Source of the DNA: Methanobrevibacter thaueri
GTDB lineage: Archaea > Methanobacteriota > Methanobacteria > Methanobacteriales > Methanobacteriaceae
Assembly (NCBI RefSeq): GCF_015062915.1
Contig: NZ_SUTJ01000004.1
Location: 1 to 64,000, forward strand
Direction: 5' to 3'
DNA length: 64,000 nucleotides
Below the pieces are notes generated by a model. The model saw only the letters and a list, made by a program, of their open reading frames with translations. It searched no databases and was not told the DNA's origin. Shown piece by piece: positions 27,532 through 36,358 of the stretch (position 1 is the first letter of the stretch; every line of letters starts with the position of its first letter). The position numbers were made by a program, and so were the translations under genes.

Positions 27532-28266
27532 TTAAGGATTGCAGACCTTGCACGGCTGATATCCTTGACTTATCGCATCATTTCTATTTTTAAAGGACAC
27601 TTTGTTGTGTTCAGAAATGCTTTGGCCCCATCTGCAGCTTGACTCATGGAATTTTCCGGTATTTGAGTTTCCAATGTAACTTCCAGAATCGCTGGAGCTT
27701 GATGAGGTGTCTGAAGTGTGGGTGTAAGTATTATATGAATTCGGAATGTGAGTGGAGCTGTCCGCCCAGTCATAAGGGTAGAATTCGCTTGGAGGAATGT
27801 ACATCACTTCAGCAAGACCTTCCTTTAAAAGCATCTCATTAACGTTTTTTCCGTCAACGATGACAACGCCCAGTGTACGGCCATACTTGTCAGTGTGTTT
27901 TGCATCATCAACATCGATTCCGACCTTTTTGTTCAAGCATAATTTTTGAACAAAATTCTTTGAAGCAATATAGCCCTCCACGCCCCTTTCGGGAGTGTTA
28001 ACGCCTACAAATCTGATTTTTTCGCCATTGTCAAGATAAATTGTGTCACCATCGACCACCTTGGTGCAGACTCCTGTCTCTTCAACATGGCAACTGGTTT
28101 TCTTATAGTTGCCCAATATGTCTGAAGATGACATGTCATGGTACTTGGAACTTGGTATGTTGTGGCTGAAACCGGTTCCCTTGTAGGCACTTGCCATGGA
28201 TACTGCGCTAATGGCTATTATTAAGATTATCAGCAAAGAAAAAATATGTTTTTTAGTAATTTTCAT
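27532..28266 (-). CDS. Secreted thermonuclease-like protein with C-terminal cysteine motif
   Basis: The protein is 244 residues. A signal peptide (KKHIFSLLIILIIAISAVS) is followed by a staphylococcal nuclease-type OB domain: VVDGDTIYLDNGEKIRFVGV, NTPERGVEGYIASKNFV, DKYGRTLGVVIVDG. The family's catalytic Asp, Arg and Glu positions appear preserved. A Ser/Thr linker (residues ~185-205) leads to a small C-terminal module (FHESSCRW...YQPCKVCNP) resembling the Ada-type metal-binding motif. It is probably exported and degrades extracellular DNA or RNA; the wall or surface location is inferred. Confidence 0.8.
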   Translation of the reverse strand: MKITKKHIFSLLIILIIAISAVSMASAYKGTGFSHNIPSSKYHDMSSSDILGNYKKTSCHVEETGVCTKVVDGDTIYLDNGEKIRFVGVNTPERGVEGYIASKNFVQKLCLNKKVGIDVDDAKHTDKYGRTLGVVIVDGKNVNEMLLKEGLAEVMYIPPSEFYPYDWADSSTHIPNSYNTYTHTSDTSSSSSDSGSYIGNSNTGKFHESSCRWGQSISEHNKVSFKNRNDAISQGYQPCKVCNP

Positions 28267-28383
28267 GATTTTTCCTCCTCATAATATTAATGTTATAATT
28301 TTGTGTTTATATAATTTTTCAAAATCAAATAAATAATTATTTTATACTATAACTTCAAATATATATAATATTAAAAATTCTTA

Positions 28384-28392
28384 TTGGAGATT
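28384..28392 (+). promoter_or_regulatory. mmp3 ribosome binding site matching the loop of the tandem small RNAs
   Basis: TTGGAGATT lies two bases before the mmp3 ATG and contains the Shine-Dalgarno core GGAGAT. The same nine bases are the complement of the conserved loop region in the two candidate minus-strand small RNAs at about 38198-38660. Pairing would cover the ribosome binding site. The match is short and may be coincidence. Confidence 0.3.
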
Positions 28393-28394
28393 GT

Positions 28395-29942
28395 ATGTTA
28401 ATTAAAATTAATGGAGAAGAAATAGAAGTAGCAGATGCTTCAACAATTCAGGATGTAATTGATGAAACAAATGCTCCTTATACTCCAGGAAGTATTATTT
28501 GCTTAATAAAAGGTAAAAAAGAACTGGAAAAGAATATTAGCAAGTATAAAATTAAAACAAACAAGGGTTCAATAATCATACAATTGGATGAATCTGAGGA
28601 AGCAAAACCTCTTGTTGACGTGTGGAAAGATCAATATGACGATTTTGTCGACTTGGATATTCGCTGGTCAACCCCTACTGAGGTTGCAGTCGGACCGATT
28701 GTAACAGATTTGGAACCTACCCATGACGAGTACAAGTATTTTGAAGGGGATGTTGTTTTAAGTTTATCTAGTTTTAGTAATGAGTCAACTCATTTAATCA
28801 TGCTTAAGGAAAACACTACGAATGTTTATAGTGTTCCGCCATACAACAAGGGTATCTTTGCTCGTGTAATCGGTGGTAAAAAGACCTTGGCAGAGTTAAC
28901 TGATGACGATAGGGTCACAGGTATTGAACCGATCATTGAAAGAAGCACAACAACAGACAGCGCTTCAGTATCTGACTTGAGCACTGTTCTGGAAGAGGGC
29001 AATGAGTTATACACCTACATTTCCTTCGACATTGATGAGGAATCCCCTACCTGTGTGGAACACCTGTTCTCATTAATAAAGGACGGCAGGATAAAGGTTT
29101 CATATGACAGTGAGTCATTCATAGGCTTTTATGACCTTGCAGGCATAGACAAGCCTAAGGAACACACTTCACTTAGAACCAGGGGAACCATAACCGTCAG
29201 AAATGATGGTGTGGGTGTTGGAAAACTGTTCATATATCGTGAAAACAGAGTGTTGACACCAAATCACACAACTGTCGGGCATATAGTTAACGGTATGGAA
29301 ATCATTGACATTGCAAGGGAAAATGATTTCATCACAGTCAAGTCTGAACAGCAAAGGTTGATGCTATTAAACAAGACCCAGAAAGAGGCTACAGAAATGC
29401 TGTCTGCAGCAGGTGTTGAGCACATGATTGATGGCCTTATCGATGATGATGCAATCATTGTTGAACAAATGCCTAAACATACAATCGATATTCTAAAAGA
29501 AGGCCAAGTCATTACAAAGGCAGTCAAGAAAGAAGATATATGTACTATCAAATTCACAGAAGATGCACCAAGGTCTGTAAGGTACTTCAAGTATCTCTCA
29601 GGACTTCTTGAAAATCCTGTAGGTCAAATCAAGGTTCACTTTGCAGTTCCTGGAATGCATATCATAATCTTTGAGGGAGATAACAAATTAGCTAAGGGTT
29701 TAATTCCTGAAAACAACCCTGTGGATAAAGTTATTAGAGGTCAAATCGGTATTACTAACATGGCTTCAAAGAGTGCAGGTCTAATCGGTATCAGATTCGA
29801 GGATAATTCCGAATTCGGACCGACTGCGGAAAGCTTTGAAGCGACAAATATTATTGGGGATATCACTTCAGATTATGACCATCTTGAAAAATTAAAAGAA
29901 GGAGTTGTAGTTTATGTCACAGAATCTAACCATGAGTCCTGA
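28395..29942 (+). CDS. mmp3: Methanogenesis marker protein 3
   Basis: The 515-residue cytoplasmic protein starts with an ubiquitin-like segment ([20 protein letters not shown]) and continues through two similar alpha/beta regions with cyclophilin-like pieces ([20 protein letters not shown] and [20 protein letters not shown]). This matches methanogenesis marker 3, reported as a component of the ATP-driven complex that activates methyl-coenzyme M reductase. It heads a rightward operon: mmp6 begins inside its 3' end (29-base overlap). GGAG five bases before the ATG is the ribosome binding site. Confidence 0.85.
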   Translation: MLIKINGEEIEVADASTIQDVIDETNAPYTPGSIICLIKGKKELEKNISKYKIKTNKGSIIIQLDESEEAKPLVDVWKDQYDDFVDLDIRWSTPTEVAVGPIVTDLEPTHDEYKYFEGDVVLSLSSFSNESTHLIMLKENTTNVYSVPPYNKGIFARVIGGKKTLAELTDDDRVTGIEPIIERSTTTDSASVSDLSTVLEEGNELYTYISFDIDEESPTCVEHLFSLIKDGRIKVSYDSESFIGFYDLAGIDKPKEHTSLRTRGTITVRNDGVGVGKLFIYRENRVLTPNHTTVGHIVNGMEIIDIARENDFITVKSEQQRLMLLNKTQKEATEMLSAAGVEHMIDGLIDDDAIIVEQMPKHTIDILKEGQVITKAVKKEDICTIKFTEDAPRSVRYFKYLSGLLENPVGQIKVHFAVPGMHIIIFEGDNKLAKGLIPENNPVDKVIRGQIGITNMASKSAGLIGIRFEDNSEFGPTAESFEATNIIGDITSDYDHLEKLKEGVVVYVTESNHES

Positions 29943-30384
29943 TTTAGGTACAGAAGATTGGGATCCTGATGTAATCACTCGTATGATTTTTATTGGGCCG
30001 GGAGCTCATGTAAGCGAACAGGAAATTGTCACCGCATTTCACATGCTTGATTTGCCGCTTACAATAAAGAATACTTGTTATGGGTCTATGATTAGTGGAA
30101 AAAGTGAGGATGTATACGAAGCGATAAAAGAGATTAGAAAACTTGATCCAAACCACATTTTCACAAAGGAAAGAGGATTCGCACCAGGTGATCCTAGAAG
30201 ATGCAGAGGTCATAGATTTGGTCCTAGAGAAGGTTTCCACCAAATGGAAAAGGAATACCAGATACTCGGTTTTGTTTCAAACGCCTTGGAAAACCCTAAG
30301 GAAGTTGAAATTGAAGAGAAAAAACCGGTTGACGTTGACGAATTTAAAAAAATCATGAATGAATGTTTAGATAAGAAAGAATAG
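29914..30384 (+). CDS. mmp6: Methanogenesis marker protein 6
   Basis: The 156-residue protein of the marker 6 family is recognisable by [40 protein letters not shown] and the basic end of the core [19 protein letters not shown]. The function is not established; it is conserved across methanogens next to other markers. It overlaps mmp3 by 29 bases and is followed after 9 bases by mmp5, so it belongs to one tightly packed operon. GGAG at about 29902 is the ribosome binding site. Confidence 0.85.
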   Translation: MSQNLTMSPDLGTEDWDPDVITRMIFIGPGAHVSEQEIVTAFHMLDLPLTIKNTCYGSMISGKSEDVYEAIKEIRKLDPNHIFTKERGFAPGDPRRCRGHRFGPREGFHQMEKEYQILGFVSNALENPKEVEIEEKKPVDVDEFKKIMNECLDKKE

Positions 30385-30393
30385 GTGAAAATT

Positions 30394-30852
30394 ATGGTGA
30401 AAGTAGCTATTTATCCTCCAAATTCATTAATCTTAGCAGATTTAATTGAAAGAAAAGGTCATACTCCATTAGTATTACAAAAACAAATCAGACAAAAAAT
30501 TAAAGATCCGGAGATTGATTCTCCACCGATGAACATTACAGAAGAAGATCCGATTAAAGGACTTAAGTACGCAGCTATTGAGGTTCCTTCTGGTGTTCGT
30601 GGAAGAATGGCAATTATCGGACCACTTATAGACGAAGCTGAAGCGGCAATCATTGTCGACGGAGCTCCATATGGTTTCGGTTGTATCGGATGTGCAAGGA
30701 CAAACGAATTGTCCATATTTTTATTAAGAAACAAGGATATTCCTGTATTGGAAATCACATACCCAACCAATCAGGATGAAACATATGTCATGGTAAACGA
30801 TATCAACGAGTTTATAGACTCACTTGAAGAAACTGACAAGGAGGAAGAATAA
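30394..30852 (+). CDS. mmp5: Methanogenesis marker protein 5
   Basis: The 152-residue protein of the marker 5 family has [40 protein letters not shown] and [18 protein letters not shown], with a conserved Cys-x-x-Cys that could hold a metal or cluster. The start is ATG 30394 because AGGTGA at 30382-30387 fits it. Its stop shares one base with the mmp15 start. The function is unknown beyond the link with methyl-coenzyme M reductase activation genes. Confidence 0.85.
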   Translation: MVKVAIYPPNSLILADLIERKGHTPLVLQKQIRQKIKDPEIDSPPMNITEEDPIKGLKYAAIEVPSGVRGRMAIIGPLIDEAEAAIIVDGAPYGFGCIGCARTNELSIFLLRNKDIPVLEITYPTNQDETYVMVNDINEFIDSLEETDKEEE

Positions 30853-32093
30853 TGGTTAAGATTGCTTTAGTTTCATGCGGAACTGAATATAGTGGAATTC
30901 AAAAAGAAATAGAAAAGGCAGCTAATAAGTTTGGTGCTGAAATCATTCTTCCTGAAATCGATTTGGATTACATTGATGAATCTTATGAAAAATTTGGATT
31001 TTCAGCTCAAAGTTCAAGTTTAAAATTAATGATTGCAAGAGCTATGGCCATTGTGGAAGGCAGATGCAAACCTGATGCAGTGTTTATTGCAACCTGTTTC
31101 AGATGTGCAGAAGCAGCATTGGTCAGAAATGAAGTAAGGAGATTTATACAAAACAATACTCGTATTCCAGTAGTAACCTATTCCTTCACTGAAAGGACAA
31201 AAGCTGATGAGTTATTCATCCGTATGGAAGCATTGGCCACCACTGTTACACGTAGAAGCATCCTTGCCCGTGAAAAACAAGAAGGACTCACTCTTGGTTT
31301 GGACTCCGGTTCAACCACTACAAAAGCGGTTCTTATGGAAAACAACAAGGTTATCGGAACCGGTTGGACATCCACCAAAGACATTATCGAATCAGCTAAA
31401 ACCGCTGCTGCAGAAGCATTCGGTGAAACTGATTATGATTGGGATGACCTTGATGGTATTGGAACCACTGGTTACGGTAGGTTCACAATGGGTCAGGAAT
31501 TTGGAGCTGAACTCATTCAAGAGGAGTTATCCGTTAACGCAAAAGGTGCAGTATACCTTGCAGACTGTCAGAAAGGAGAAGCTACCGTATTGGATATCGG
31601 TGGTATGGACAACAAGGTAATTACAGTTAACAACGGTATTCCTGACAACTTCACAATGGGTGGTATCTGTGCAGGAGCATCCGGAAGATTCCTGGACATG
31701 ACTTCACGTAGGCTTGATGTTGACATCACTGAACTCGGCCCATTGGCTGTGCAAGGTGACTGGAGAAAAGCTATGCTTAACTCATACTGTATTGTATTTG
31801 GTATTCAAGACCTCGTTACCACACTTGCTGCCGGAGGTTCCAAGGCTGATGTTGCAGCTGCAGCATGTCACTCCGTATCAGAGCAAGTATACGAACAGCA
31901 ACTTCAGGAAATTGACATTCGTGAACCATTAATCCAAGTGGGAGGAACAAGTTTGATTTCCGGTCTTGTTGAAGCTGTAAGTGAAACATTAGGTGGAATT
32001 GAAGTTATTGTTCCTGAATACTCACAACATATCGGTGCTGTCGGATCAGCTCTTTTAGTATCAGGAATGGGTCACAGACAAGATAATAAATAA
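30852..32093 (+). CDS. mmp15: Methanogenesis marker protein 15 (BadF/HgdC-type ATPase)
   Basis: The 413-residue protein has an N-terminal cysteine-containing domain ([31 protein letters not shown]) followed by an ASKHA-fold ATPase of the BadF/BcrA/HgdC activator group: [57 protein letters not shown]. Relatives use ATP to push electrons onto a low-potential partner, which fits a role in reducing the nickel cofactor F430 of methyl-coenzyme M reductase (inference). The start overlaps the mmp5 stop (TAATG). Confidence 0.88.
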   Translation: MVKIALVSCGTEYSGIQKEIEKAANKFGAEIILPEIDLDYIDESYEKFGFSAQSSSLKLMIARAMAIVEGRCKPDAVFIATCFRCAEAALVRNEVRRFIQNNTRIPVVTYSFTERTKADELFIRMEALATTVTRRSILAREKQEGLTLGLDSGSTTTKAVLMENNKVIGTGWTSTKDIIESAKTAAAEAFGETDYDWDDLDGIGTTGYGRFTMGQEFGAELIQEELSVNAKGAVYLADCQKGEATVLDIGGMDNKVITVNNGIPDNFTMGGICAGASGRFLDMTSRRLDVDITELGPLAVQGDWRKAMLNSYCIVFGIQDLVTTLAAGGSKADVAAAACHSVSEQVYEQQLQEIDIREPLIQVGGTSLISGLVEAVSETLGGIEVIVPEYSQHIGAVGSALLVSGMGHRQDNK

Positions 32094-32111
32094 TTATAAG
32101 GGATTGGTTCG

Positions 32112-32672
32112 ATGTTAGTTGAATGCTATGATGAGCGTGGTGCAGAAGTTTATGAGATTATCATTAAACAAATCTTTCAGGATTTGGTTTTAGGAGCTTC
32201 TGTTGATGATTTGAGGGCTTACGTCAATCCTGATGATCCTGTATTTGTCTTAGCTATTAAAATGAGAAAAACCTCAAGCGTTGTATTGTTTGAGGATGTT
32301 GCTAATTTAACCTATAACAAGGCTAATGACACAACCATGATTTTAATAGACAATGAGAACTACCTTCCAAAAATCCTTAAGGAATTATGGAAGAAGTTTT
32401 CAAGAGATGAAATCTATCAACCTAACAGATATCAGCTTGAAATCAAGGGAGATTACACAGACTTGAAGTCAATTGTCGTTGATGATCCTCATTCCAATTT
32501 ACAAAGACGTGTTTACGATGCGGTCTTCAGAATATTGCCTGAAGGTTTCAAAATCATTAAAGATTTGTCTGCTGAGGATATTGTATGTGTTGTGGCCACT
32601 GATGAGTTGATTAGGGACGATTGGATTGAAAAGGCTCATGAGTTTATTGGTGAGTTAAACAGCGGAATGTAG
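32112..32672 (+). CDS. mmp17: Methanogenesis marker protein 17
   Basis: The 186-residue protein of the marker 17 family has VECYDERGAEVYEIIIKQIF, DPVFVLAIKMRKTSSVVLFE and a C-terminal RRVYDAVFRILPEGFKIIKD. Marker 17 is reported as a subunit of the methyl-coenzyme M reductase activation complex with mmp3, mmp7, McrC and the A2 ATPase. It is the last gene of the mmp3-6-5-15-17 operon. mmp7 is not adjacent here and is not in the window. Confidence 0.85.
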   Translation: MLVECYDERGAEVYEIIIKQIFQDLVLGASVDDLRAYVNPDDPVFVLAIKMRKTSSVVLFEDVANLTYNKANDTTMILIDNENYLPKILKELWKKFSRDEIYQPNRYQLEIKGDYTDLKSIVVDDPHSNLQRRVYDAVFRILPEGFKIIKDLSAEDIVCVVATDELIRDDWIEKAHEFIGELNSGM

Positions 32673-32677
32673 AAAAC

Positions 32678-32685
32678 TTTATATA
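32678..32685 (+). promoter_or_regulatory. TATA box of nifB
   Basis: TTTATATA preceded by purine-rich GAAAAC (BRE-like) lies just after the mmp17 stop. Transcription would start near 32709. nifB therefore probably has its own promoter in addition to any read-through from the mmp operon. Confidence 0.55.
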
Positions 32686-32740
32686 TTTGTTCGTAATAAT
32701 ACAAATTAACAGGAGTTATATTTAAGGGAGTAGTGGTATT

Positions 32741-33607
32741 ATGAATGAACATAACGGTTCAAGATTCGCACATATAACAAAAGCACATCCATGCTTTAAT
32801 GAAAAAATGCATGATAAAGTCGGAAGAGCACATGTACCAGTTGCACCAAAATGTAATATCTTTTGTAACTTCTGTACAAGAGATATTAACAATGAAGAGG
32901 ACAGACCAGGTGTTGCTGGCTGCATAATGAAACCAGATGATGCAATTACCCACATTAATGATGTAACCGCAGACGGTCCAATTTCAGTTGTCGGAGTTGC
33001 AGGACCTGGAGACTCACTTGCAAATGAAGAGACATTTGAATTCTTTGAAAAATTAGCAAAGGAACAGCCTGATTTAATCAAATGTATGAGTACCAACGGT
33101 CTTTTACTTCCAAAATATGCAGATAAATTGGCAGAACTTGGAGTGAACTCTGTGACTGTTACAATCAATGCGATTGATCCAGACATTGCAGTTGACATCT
33201 ATTCATTCATTAAATATGAAGGAAAAGTGTACAAAGGCTATGAGGCTGTTGAAATATTAATCAAAAACCAATTGGATGGTGTTGAAAAAGCAGCCGCTAA
33301 TGGATTGGTTGTTAAAGTGAATTCTGTATTGATTCCAGGATTAAATGATGAGCATATCGTTGAAATTGCAAAAGAAGTTAAAAAACGTGGTGCAGCTTTA
33401 ATGAATGTTTTACCTTTAATTCCATTGGCAAAAATGAAACATTATTCACGTCCAGACTGTTCCATGATGGAAAAGGTCAGGGAAGAGGTCGAAGAAATCA
33501 TTCCAGTATTCAGGGCATGTACCCAATGTAGAGCAGATGCCTACGGAATACCGGGTAAGAAAAGCGAAGACCATCATTTAGGAATGACTCCACAAAGTCA
33601 TTACTAA
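32741..33607 (+). CDS. nifB: NifB-type radical SAM FeS-carbide cluster synthase
   Basis: Radical SAM enzyme that fuses two [4Fe-4S] clusters and inserts carbide to form the 8Fe precursor of nitrogenase cofactor. It has AHPCFNEKMHDKVGRAHVPV, the SAM cluster motif Cys38-x3-Cys42-x2-Cys45 (CNIFCNFC), VGVAGPGDSLAN, and the C-terminal CTQCRADAYG with further cluster ligands. At 288 residues it is the stand-alone archaeal form lacking a NifX domain. No nitrogenase structural gene lies in the window. It stands 68 bases after mmp17, which suggests it supplies clusters for methyl-coenzyme M reductase activation rather than nitrogen fixation (inference). Confidence 0.88.
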   Translation: MNEHNGSRFAHITKAHPCFNEKMHDKVGRAHVPVAPKCNIFCNFCTRDINNEEDRPGVAGCIMKPDDAITHINDVTADGPISVVGVAGPGDSLANEETFEFFEKLAKEQPDLIKCMSTNGLLLPKYADKLAELGVNSVTVTINAIDPDIAVDIYSFIKYEGKVYKGYEAVEILIKNQLDGVEKAAANGLVVKVNSVLIPGLNDEHIVEIAKEVKKRGAALMNVLPLIPLAKMKHYSRPDCSMMEKVREEVEEIIPVFRACTQCRADAYGIPGKKSEDHHLGMTPQSHY

Positions 33608-33726
33608 TCTTTTATTTTTTTATTTTCAACTTATTTTTTTTAATTTATCATAGTAATATTAAATATTGATAAAAAACATATTTAATATCATTAATTTTTA
33701 TAGAATTTTATTTAGGAAAAGATAAT

Positions 33727-34647
33727 ATGGTAGAAACTTATGTTTTTGGACATAAAAGTCCTGATAGTGACACAATAACATCAAGTATTGTAATGGCAAA
33801 CTTGGAAAACGAATTAGGAAATGCTGATGCAAAAGCTTACAGATTAGGAAACATTAACAAAGAAACTGAATTTATCTTAAATTATTTGGGCATGGATGCA
33901 CCTGAACTTTTGGATGATGTTGAAGACGGTGCAAATGTCATTCTCGTTGATCACAACTCTCCTGCAGAATCTGTTGACAATCTTGAAAATGCAAATATCC
34001 TAAAAGTTGTTGATCACCATAAATTGGCATTGGAAACTTCCTACCCATTATTCTTAAGATTTGAACCGGTAGGATGTACTGAAACAATCCTATGCAAATT
34101 GTATGAAGAAAATGGTGTTGAAATCACAAAAGAAATTGCTACATTGATGTTGTCTGCAATCATTTCCGACACATTGCTTTTAAAATCCCCTACCACAACT
34201 GAAGATGATAAGTTGGCAGTTGAAAAACTTGCAAAAATCGCTGAAGTTGATGCTGAGGAATACGGTTTGGAAATGCTTAAGGCAGGAACAGACTTAAGCA
34301 GCTTCACAATTGATGAAATTTTAGCATTGGATGCCAAACAAATTGACTTTAAGGACGTAAAGTCAATTGTGAACCAGGTCAACACAGCTGACATCTCCGA
34401 TGTAATGGCAATGAAGGATGATTTGGAAGCAGGCATTAACAAGATTATCGAAGAGGAAGGACTTGATTTATTCATGCTTTTAATCACTGACATTGTTAAC
34501 AGCAATTCACAGGTTATCGCATTAGGTAAAGACGCTAAACTGGTTGAAAAGGCATATGATGTTGAATTGGTTGACAACACTGTTTTGCTTGAGGGTGTAG
34601 TTTCCCGTAAGAAACAAGTTGTTCCAATCATGACTGAGAATGCTTAA
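33727..34647 (+). CDS. ppaC: Manganese-dependent inorganic pyrophosphatase
   Basis: Family II pyrophosphatase, cytoplasmic, hydrolysing PPi made by biosynthesis. The DHH domain shows VFGHKSPDSDT, ILVDHNS and VVDHHK as metal ligands, and the DHHA2 domain ends with SRKKQVVPIMTE, the phosphate-binding basic motif. The length of 306 residues is standard. It stands alone, with ~120 bases of AT-rich sequence in front, and is followed by the structured region before mtnA. Confidence 0.95.
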   Translation: MVETYVFGHKSPDSDTITSSIVMANLENELGNADAKAYRLGNINKETEFILNYLGMDAPELLDDVEDGANVILVDHNSPAESVDNLENANILKVVDHHKLALETSYPLFLRFEPVGCTETILCKLYEENGVEITKEIATLMLSAIISDTLLLKSPTTTEDDKLAVEKLAKIAEVDAEEYGLEMLKAGTDLSSFTIDEILALDAKQIDFKDVKSIVNQVNTADISDVMAMKDDLEAGINKIIEEEGLDLFMLLITDIVNSNSQVIALGKDAKLVEKAYDVELVDNTVLLEGVVSRKKQVVPIMTENA

Positions 34648-34688
34648 ATTTATTAGGTAAACCTAAAAATTCATAAATTTTAGGCATT

Positions 34689-34707
34689 TTTATAAATATT
34701 TATAAAT
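34689..34707 (+). promoter_or_regulatory. Duplicated TATA element upstream of the mtnA leader
   Basis: TTTATAAAT occurs twice (34689-34697 and 34699-34707). Either copy would place a transcript start at about 34718-34732, just where the first hairpin of the structured leader begins. Confidence 0.4.
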
Positions 34708-34729
34708 GATAATCGAAAAAATAATAATT

Positions 34730-34866
34730 AGATGTATGTAAATACATCTCTAATCAATCCAATTTTGGATATTAAATTAGACGGGAAGCATAATTATAAA
34801 CCTTTAATTGTATTGTTATACATAAAAAAATTAGAAACTAACGTTAATTATGCTTTCAATTTTTTT
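34730..34866 (+). ncRNA. Structured RNA, leader of mtnA or independent small RNA
   Basis: Successive perfect helices are: AGATGTAT/ATACATCT closed by GTAA, a GNRA-type tetraloop (34730-34749); CTAAT/ATTAG enclosing ATCCAA/TTGGAT (34750-34780); and an 11-bp stem AAGCATAATTA/TAATTATGCTT (34786-34796 with 34845-34855). That stem encloses two hairpins, TGTAT-tgtt-ATACA (34809-34822) and TTAG-aaa-CTAA (34831-34841). Seven T follow directly (34860-34866), as in a terminator. mtnA starts 26 bases later. No known RNA family is recognised. Confidence 0.5.
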
Positions 34867-34892
34867 ATACTTTTTTTGAACAAGGTGTTAAA

Positions 34893-35822
34893 ATGAAAAC
34901 ACTTGAATGGGAAGATAACAAATTAAAACTTATTGATCAAAGAAAACTTCCTGATGAATTGACTTATGTCTGGTGTGATAATTATCAGGATGTCATTGTT
35001 GCAATTAAAAACATGACCGTACGTGGAGCTCCTGCTATTGGTGTGTCTGCCGCATTTGGAATGGCTTTGGCAGATATTCAGGGAGTGGATTTAAACAAGG
35101 CTGCAGAAGAAATCAAGGCTGCAAGACCAACAGCTGTTAATCTGTTTTGGGCAGTTGACCGAGTATTGGCTAGTCAAGACCCACTTGCAGAAGCCCTTAA
35201 GATGTATGAAGAGGATATGGCAACAAACAGAGCCATTGGAAAGTATGGTGCAGAAGTAATTGATGATGGAGACACCATATTGACTCACTGTAATGCAGGT
35301 GCCCTTGCATGTGTTGACTATGGAACCGCATTGGGAGTCATAAGGGCTGCAAGGGATGCAGGTAAAAACATTAACGTGATATGTGATGAAACCCGTCCCC
35401 GTGGTCAAGGGGCAAGCCTCAGCGTTTGGGAAATGCAACAGGAAAACATTCCAGTCAAACTCATTCCTGATGTTGCATCAGGATTTCTAATGTCACAGGG
35501 TAAAATTGATAAGGTTGTAATAGGTGCAGACAGAATCGCTAAAGGAGGAGTTGTAAACAAGGTCGGTTCATTCATGGTTGCATTGGCTGCAAAACACCAT
35601 GGCATTCCGTTTTATGTGGCAGCACCATATTCCACTTTCGACAATGAGATATCAATTTACGATACAGTTATCGAAGAGAGGGACGGCGATGAGGTCAGAT
35701 ACTATGGTGGGGCAAGGATTTGTCCTGAAGGAACTGATGTTATCAATCCTGCATTTGACATTACTCCAAAAGAGTTAATCACAGGAATCATTACTGAGAA
35801 AGGAATTATCGACCCAATTTAG
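34893..35822 (+). CDS. mtnA: S-methyl-5-thioribose-1-phosphate isomerase
   Basis: Isomerises methylthioribose-1-phosphate (or ribose-1,5-bisphosphate in related archaeal enzymes) and belongs to the eIF2B-like fold. It shows NMTVRGAPAIGVSAAFGMAL, the catalytic cysteine in LTHCNAGALA, CDETRPRGQG, and the catalytic Asp in VVIGADRIAKGG. The length of 309 residues is slightly short for the family. AAGGTG precedes the ATG. The gene follows a strongly structured, T-terminated leader, which suggests control at the RNA level (inference). Ribose-1,5-bisphosphate isomerase is the main alternative. Confidence 0.85.
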   Translation: MKTLEWEDNKLKLIDQRKLPDELTYVWCDNYQDVIVAIKNMTVRGAPAIGVSAAFGMALADIQGVDLNKAAEEIKAARPTAVNLFWAVDRVLASQDPLAEALKMYEEDMATNRAIGKYGAEVIDDGDTILTHCNAGALACVDYGTALGVIRAARDAGKNINVICDETRPRGQGASLSVWEMQQENIPVKLIPDVASGFLMSQGKIDKVVIGADRIAKGGVVNKVGSFMVALAAKHHGIPFYVAAPYSTFDNEISIYDTVIEERDGDEVRYYGGARICPEGTDVINPAFDITPKELITGIITEKGIIDPI

Positions 35823-36010
35823 GTCATAATCCTATTCAAATTTTTATCTATAAACTATTTAAGCAATAAAATTTAAATTATATAATAACATTTTAGGAAT
35901 TTCTAGTTAAATTCAATCAAAATAATGGTTTTGCTTTATTTGATTAAAATTTACAGTTTTGTAATACTTAGAGATTTGATAATTGTTAAGACTGTTAATG
36001 AGGAGATAAT

Positions 36011-36337
36011 ATGGAGATAAAAAGCGGTAAAGGAAAAACTTATCCTCCTTTAATCAAGGATTTGGTTAAGGAATTATTAAAAGACGATTTCGTGCACTTC
36101 AAGATTTTATGCGCTAATGAAGTACACCATTTCAATAAAGAAGACGACTCTATCATTGAGTTTGAAGAAACCTATGTAAAAGAAACCAGTGAAAACGGTG
36201 ATATGTTATATATTGCTTACCCTGATATCTTTAGAGTCAAATTATACAGGGATATGGAACAATATCTTGAAGACGAAAAGAAATTCAATGCATTCAATGA
36301 TGATGACGATTGGACCGGTAACAGGATCCAATTCTAA
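36011..36337 (+). CDS. Conserved-looking hypothetical protein, 108 residues
   Basis: Soluble, acidic protein (GKTYPPLIKDLVKELLKDDF; ETYVKETSENGDMLYIAYPD) ending in DDDDWTGNRIQF. A good ribosome binding site (GAGGAGAT) lies before the ATG, codon use matches its neighbours, and the frame is free of conflicting genes, so it is real. I do not recognise a family or catalytic motif. It stands alone between mtnA and the convergent trm5 gene. Confidence 0.7.
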   Translation: MEIKSGKGKTYPPLIKDLVKELLKDDFVHFKILCANEVHHFNKEDDSIIEFEETYVKETSENGDMLYIAYPDIFRVKLYRDMEQYLEDEKKFNAFNDDDDWTGNRIQF

Positions 36338-36358
36338 ATAGAAAAGATTTAATCTTTT

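Noticed and set aside
29914..29942. Overlap of mmp3 and mmp6 suspected to be a frameshift that split one gene.
   Set aside because: Both proteins are complete against their families and mmp6 has its own ribosome binding site; it is a normal operon overlap.
34041..34631. Minus-strand open frame of 196 codons opposite ppaC.
   Set aside because: Shadow of a well-conserved pyrophosphatase; no start signals and Ser/Ile-rich composition typical of antisense frames.
35905..35955. Inverted repeat ATCAAA/TTTGAT in the gap after mtnA as a regulatory RNA or terminator.
   Set aside because: Only six pairs, very AT-rich, and no T-run or promoter placed to make use of it.
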